Assembly: GCA_023213395.1 (NCBI GenBank)
Contig: CM041465.1
Location: forward strand, 187,371,741-187,435,740
Length of the DNA stretch: 64,000 bases
Direction of reading: 5' to 3'
From: Cycas panzhihuaensis
Taxonomy: Eukaryota; Cycadophyta
The position numbers were made by a program, and so were the translations under genes. This document shows positions 58,370 to 64,000 of this stretch, in pieces. The notes below the pieces were generated by a model. It saw nothing but the letters and a program-made list of their open reading frames with translations, was not told the origin of the DNA and ran no database searches. Positions within the stretch are counted from its first letter, which is position 1; each line of letters starts with the position of its first letter.

Positions 58370-59005
58370 CATAACATTCCAAAATATGGTCAAAACTATA
58401 CCTTGTGACTATTCAAATCAAAGGTCTTTGAACAAGGATTCCAATGGTTTAAATGAAAGCTAATTCTGACATATGCATTAAAAGTTATGGCTATTTAAAG
58501 TTTTTAGCCTACTAGTTTTAGAGAGGTTCTAGTAGACTTCTATTTGAGAAGTATTAAGGAGAATATAACCCAGTTTAGTCTAATTCTATTTAAGTAGTAT
58601 TGAGGAGAATATGACCCAATTTGGCTAACTTCTATTCTTAATATTTTGATCACTATAAATAGGAAGTTTGTGTTGCACCCGAAGCTATCATTCAGAGATT
58701 CCTTTGGCTATATATTTTTAGTTCTAGAGTTGTAATTAACTCACCCATTTGGGGGCTGTAGTTAGGAGGGTTCTTCGCTTCAAAGAGGGAAGCTCACTTC
58801 TTGAGGAAAGACTGGTATTTTGATGTAATTTCACTCTATTTTTGGTATTATTTAATAGTACAAATTACTATTTACTTCTATGAATTTTGTAATCCATGTT
58901 CCTTGTTCATTTTTCTATTGAAAAGCATCTAGTTATTGCCTTTCTATAGATTATTATCTGTATGTTTTAGGAAAACTTCTATAAAAGTAGAATTGGATCA
59001 CTATA
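58370..59005 (+). repeat. Gypsy-4 3' LTR
   Basis: 636 bp; two 46-bp units at 58536-58581 and 58582-58627. Followed by actat, possible target duplication. Confidence 0.92.
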
Positions 59006-59010
59006 ACTAT

Positions 59011-59514
59011 CCTCTTTACTTTTATCACTCTTCTTAAATTGATATGTTTTTCCATCAAAAATAAATATCTGGTAGTTAATAACACTTACTTCAGACCAAG
59101 CCTATGCTTCTTGTCTTATGCCTATAGAGTTTCTAACATATCCATATCCATGTAAGAGTTGCAAATCGTTTTGTGCATACATAAACACTTCTCTCATACT
59201 TTACTTTGTGATTTTATTTGACCTAAATGCATAAAACCCTATAATGTAAGCTTAGAGTATTTAAAATAATATGCTTTACCATCAAAAGTAAGTATCTGCT
59301 AATGCCACTTGCTTTAGACCTAGCTTGTGCTTCTTGTCTTATGCCCATAGAATTTCTAATATACTAACCTCCATGTAAGAGTTACATATCATTTTGTGCA
59401 TATGTAAATGCTTCTCTCATGCTTTACTTTATGATTCTATTTAATCCAATTACATAAAACCCTATAATGCCATCTTGGAGTGTTAACTTGATAAAAGTTA
59501 AAGGTGTTGGCACG
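59011..59514. repeat. 223-bp diverged tandem duplication
   Basis: Unit 1 about 59030-59252 and unit 2 about 59253-59475. Landmarks repeat at a distance of 223: gcttcttgtcttatgcc (59106 and 59329), ttttgtgcata, cttctctcat-ctttacttt and cataaaaccctataatg. No coding similarity. Confidence 0.85.
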
Positions 59515-62500
59515 TGTGTGCTTACAAAATGCTTATTGGCCTATAAAGATGTAATTGATAATACATTAAAAGGGGTCATTGGTATGTGTATTAACAAAAG
59601 TATTAATTAATTAAAAAAGGGAGAATTAATATAAGAATTAGTTGAGAGTTAGTTGAGTTATTAAACCATCCAACGTAATGGATAAATATGCTATATGAGA
59701 GAGGGATTATAGATGTGAATGTATATTATGAGGGATTTCCATTATAAGTTGAAGTATTAACTTAAGGTTAGAAACACTTCACTGTCCAACTAGATCCCTT
59801 TGATTAATAAGATGATAGTATTGCTACTGATATTCATGTCTTCTTATATATAAGTAGTTATCCTCCTTATAAATGTCATACTTGTGAATGTTATACCTTT
59901 CCTTAAATGATACGTTAGTAGTTGATTGAGGTCTCCATATCATAGAATTGCCAACATTTGGCACATTTCTTTTGTATGAATCATAAGGGTGCTTAGTGAT
60001 TTAATACCTTGTGGTTAATGAGGTGATAGTAGTAGGACCATGAGTATATGGATATGGTGAATGAATTTAATCAAGATAAATACAAGAAAAATGATTATAT
60101 TTGTGATACAAATTTCCATGTATTAGAGTAACAAAAGACATCACTAAAGATTACATTAGAACTTGTAAGCAGATAATAATTAAGACTAATAAATATGGAA
60201 GAGTAGCTTTGCTAAAGAGACCTTGAAGGTGATGTTATTAATAGGTGAACAAAGATCCTTTATGAGTATTGATATATGGTGAAGTTGATACTGCCAAGAT
60301 GATTCAAGAATATGAAGGACAAAGTCGTGAATGGCAAGTTAACAATTCAAGTAATCTAAGGTGATTATATATGAAGCAAGGTTAATGGATTAAAAATTGA
60401 CCAAATTATAGCCATATTTAATTGAATTCATTAGCCAAGATAGAGGGTGAAATTGTAGACTAACATTGAGTCAATGTTTAAAGTTAATATGATAATATAA
60501 ATCATGTCTAATATTCATTGTCATGTGACTTGAAGTAGAAGCATGCAAGCAATTGATTAATAGAAATGAGTAGATACAAGCAATTATGTATGAGCTAATG
60601 AAGATAATGCTTAGACAATAAATGAAGATGAGCTTACTAAATATTGATATTGATGTCATAATTAAAGATGGATAGTCACTGGCCATAATATAAAATGATT
60701 TATAGCATTGAAATAATCCAAAGCAGTTATGGGATTATTGAGGATATTATTTTATTTAATCTCCATAGATCAACAAGTGTTGATATAAGATATATGCCAG
60801 AGCACAACACCAAGTTAAGTTGATGTTGAGAAAACTAAGTTGACATCAACAAAGAAAATGATGTTGAGGAAACAATGGTGTTGAAAAAAAAAAATGATGT
60901 CAAAATAATGGTAAATCGATGCCAATAAACTATAGATGTTATCAATATTATACCAAGTTAATATCAATAAATTATAAAAGATGTCAAGTGCATGAAGTTG
61001 ACAATGTTGAATGGAAGGAATGGCAAATATCCTAATGTGTGTTGAAGCAAAAGCTTACAACATTGGTGGTGTAAATAGAAATATACAATTTAACAAGGTA
61101 ATTAGATTGGCAAGCTAAATACTAATCATTGGTGATATTTTTCATATCTCTCATAATTGAAAATTACATTAACAAATTTTGAGTTGACATTAGTGGTGTC
61201 AAGTAATATACATTAATGTAATATGAGACAATAATCAACACAAGTTAATAGATGCAAGACTTTTTCTAATGTTGTACATTAATTCAATCATCCACATGAA
61301 CCAATGAGGTCAATAGATTACAATGCATAACCTAAGATTTTAAATCAATTGAAGCTACCTATGAAGAGAAAGTTAACTATGTAGACAAGTGATTGTATGT
61401 TTGATCAATAATGTCAGAGTCAATAATTTTTTTTTAAGTTAGCATTGTTAATCTGGGCTAACAAAGATATTAAATCATCATGACTCACTAAGGATTTTGC
61501 TCCACTTAATTTGACGATGATGAAGTTTGGTTATGTTATGAATATTAATGGACATCAAGTGATATTACAAAGGCTTTATGGTAACAATAACAACAATACT
61601 GAAGTTGTTTATATGAAGGTGCTTAACTGCATGATGGAGCCAAAGATATAAATAAGAGTTAAAATTAGTCTCTATAATTTTTTAAGGAACTTAGTAAGCA
61701 AATAACTAAAGTAATAAGATTATAATAACCTATATTAGGAGTTGCATTAAAACTACAATTAAAGATCAAATCATAACTAGCATACATATAAATTAGCATG
61801 TTGTATGCTACAATAAGTATTAACATTAGAGGAGACACATTGGGAATATTAAATTCTTACATTTTGTGTTCCTCTAGTATTGCCTCAAGCACTCGTGAAG
61901 TTTTTCGACTGTGTATAATAATTCTAAGGAAGTTTCTAGCCTTCCTTGTTTTGTAAAAATGGATAGTATTTTGTAGGCTTGACTAGTCAAATATAGTATT
62001 TAGCCATGTAAAGGAGTCTATGTATAATGTTGATATATGACTACAATATACATCATGGTTAGGACTTTAGGTTAGTCAAAGATAAGCATGAATTTATATA
62101 TATTGAGGAAAAATTCAAGAACATAAGTAATGGCAAGGTAGCAAAAAGGTGAGTTTTCTTCATCTCAACCTAAGTCAAAATTATTAATAGTAAATGGAAG
62201 TAGATAACTTTGTATTATTTCATGTACCATGATTTTTACTTAACTAATGATGATTCCTAGTGAATGAATACCTAATATAATATAACCACTCTCTCCATTA
62301 TTGATGAAATTATCTAATAATGCCAATAAGCTAATGTGATGGTTATGGGATATACCAAACTCACATTTATATGATAAGCTAGAAAAGGTTATAAGTTAAC
62401 CTAAACCCTCTAATTAGACTCTATGAATTAGTATGAAGAATATAGGTCTTAGGGCTTCTCACTTAGCTTAACTTAGAAAAAGGAGTTGCCTTATAATAGG

Positions 62501-63239
62501 GACTCATATGCGAGATGTTAAAAACCTAGTAAAGGTATGAGTAAGACTCAACATGACTACTATGACCCAAGCAATAAGCAATGTAACATCTAGATATGAG
62601 ATGTCATTAGCTAGAACTTGATAAGTAATCATTGTAAGAAATAACTTAGATTTAGATAAATATTTCTCAATAGTAGGACATATGTTGATTTGATCCAAAT
62701 GCTGCCAATCAATAACCTAATGAAGATTAATGTTGAACCATATATCCAAAGGACTTCCTAGTGAACTAGTAGATGCAATTTCTAGTTACTAATATATACT
62801 AGTGGATGGGCAATCCTTCATATGGATATCATCAATTCCTATTTGTCACACAAATACATGTTGACTTTTAGTCAAGACTATGTGACTTATTAAGTCTACG
62901 AGAGATGTTGGCTTATAAAGGGGTTATTTATAGTACATTAAAAAGGATTATCGATACTTATATTAATAAAAGGGTTACTTAATGTAAAAAGATGGAATTA
63001 ATATAAGAATTAGTTGGGTTGTTGAACCACCTAATATAGGTTGATGCAACAACTAAAAGCTAGTAGCCCTTAGTTATCCGTGTGACTATATAATCCCTTT
63101 GATCAATAAGATGATAGTATTATTACTCATATTTATTTCTTCTTATCTCTAATTTCTTCTCCTTCTTGCGAATGCCATGCTTTTCCTACATTGACATGTT
63201 ACAATTGATTAAGGTCTCCATGTCCCAAAATCACTAATA
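59515..63239 (+). mobile_element. LTR-5: candidate non-coding LTR element
   Basis: Left LTR 59515-59956 (442 bp) starts tgttgg and ends ccaaca, a perfect inverted terminal repeat. A related right copy is 62906-63239 (334 bp), starting tgttgg and ending ctaata. Shared blocks: gaattaatataagaattagtt (21 bases; first 20 shown by gaattaatataagaattagt), aataagatgatagtatt, and ttgattgaggtctccat/ttgattaaggtctccat. The 2.95 kb between shows no gag or pol similarity. No target duplication was found (aaagg versus atgct). It may be a non-autonomous element or two separate insertions; the plus orientation is assumed. Confidence 0.6.
59957..62905. other. Interior of LTR-5, non-coding
   Basis: About 2.9 kb without recognisable domain. 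At 60780-61020 short phrases built on gttgatgttgag, gttgacatcaac and gatgtcaa recur irregularly, some in inverted orientation. Confidence 0.5.
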
Positions 63240-64000
63240 ATGCTCTATTTGTTTTGTAATGTAAATGCCTATACATGTCCAACATTACAATATAAGGATG
63301 GGATAAAAGTGATAGTGATCCATTATAATGAACTGGGCTTAGATGAATTGGCAATAGGGTGAAAAAGCCACATAGTAAACCTATATCCTTTTGTAAGCAT
63401 AATATTTTATTATAATATTAATGGAATAATCCACTTGAATAACTAATAGATTTCTGAATAAAATATTTTATAGATAATCCTAATTGATAACATAATAATT
63501 CATAGTAATGATAATGTTAGTGAAATAATAACTAGGATAAATAACAAATGCAATGATAGACTGGTTGATGCTTGGCACTAAAATGCCTAAGGATGAAATT
63601 AATCCATCATCATATGAAAATAAAAAATAGTCATAACATGCACATGGATCAACCTCTTTTTTATGCCCCTAAATGTTGGATTTGATTTTAATATTAATAA
63701 AATATTAGTAAAGGACTAGGCTCATTATAAGTCATGCCATTATTGTATCCTATGGGGACCCTATCCCCAATAGACTACTCTTAAAGAGACTTACTAAGGT
63801 GGAAGTGAGTAATTCTATATGACTTTCTTCTATGCCCTCATCCTTCTTATATATGTTACTTTTTATTGGTTGACTTTCTAGCACTATTATTTATTATTTA
63901 ATGTTGAGATTAGGATAACAATAATGGAGCTAAAAAGGAATTATACCATAATGAAGGAAGAATTTTTATTAATCATGTATGCAATTAATAAATTCCAATA
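63240..64000. other. Unassigned right edge
   Basis: No coding similarity or repeat structure recognised. Confidence 0.5.

Larger units (their letters stand above)
52415..59005 (+). mobile_element. Gypsy-4: Ty3/gypsy chromovirus with large internal deletion
   Basis: LTRs of 682 bp (52415-53096) and 636 bp (58370-59005) enclose gag, protease, the first part of RT, then directly the integrase C-terminus and chromodomain. RT catalytic part, RNase H and integrase core are missing at about 57795. A truncated Copia-4 is inserted between gag and protease. The primer site is of initiator-Met type. The possible target duplication is actgc (52410-52414) against actat (59006-59010), three matches plus two transitions. 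The LTR length difference of 46 bp equals one unit of an internal tandem repeat. Confidence 0.88.

Overview
The window looks like a piece of a large plant nuclear genome and holds no host gene that I can recognise. It is strongly A+T-rich, with few CG dinucleotides by eye. Almost everything readable is transposon: Ty1/copia and Ty3/gypsy LTR retrotransposons with plant-type primer sites (complement of initiator-Met tRNA, plus one Ogre/Tat-type site), chromodomain integrases, and a plant L1-type LINE with a C-terminal RNase H. I see no CRISPR array, rRNA, tRNA or bacterial-style gene. The species cannot be named from the sequence. All coding regions are decayed, with stop codons, small indels and large deletions; none looks functional.

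Layout. (1) 1-3312: non-coding, including a strongly purine-rich repeat called R (about 880-2570). (2) 3313-17955: Copia-1 (minus strand), broken up by Copia-2 (4382-9623, plus), Copia-3 (10009-12677, minus) and probably a solo LTR (15188-17171). (3) 17953-42398: Gypsy-1 (plus), a chromovirus with LTRs of about 2.7-2.9 kb, inserted at the right end of Copia-1. Its leader is split by Gypsy-2 (21833-35521, minus), an Ogre/Tat-like element with 2.4-kb LTRs in which only gag and protease can be found, plus a (TA)n-dominated microsatellite of about 1.85 kb. (4) 42404-51450: a second copy of R split by Gypsy-3 (42910-51334, plus) with a perfect 5-bp target duplication; Gypsy-3 carries a 5'-truncated LINE (44039-45918) with an 11-bp target duplication. 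(5) 52415-59005: Gypsy-4 (plus, chromovirus) split by a truncated Copia-4 (54231-56822, minus). (6) 59006-64000: a 223-bp tandem duplication and a non-coding LTR pair, LTR-5 (59515-63239).

The parts form a layered record, not a working system. The youngest insertions by LTR similarity are Copia-2 and Copia-3 (about 6% LTR difference by hand count). The older hosts Copia-1, Gypsy-1, Gypsy-2 and Gypsy-4 have strongly diverged LTRs. Decay is dominated by C-to-T/G-to-A change, seen in stop codons at family-conserved Gln and Trp positions, in catalytic Asp-to-Asn changes, in primer sites and in the target-site duplications. The most useful observations are the nesting order, the gag-pro-only Ogre-like element carrying the giant microsatellite, LTR length differences explained by whole tandem-repeat units, and the lost host DNA with mismatched flanks at Copia-3.
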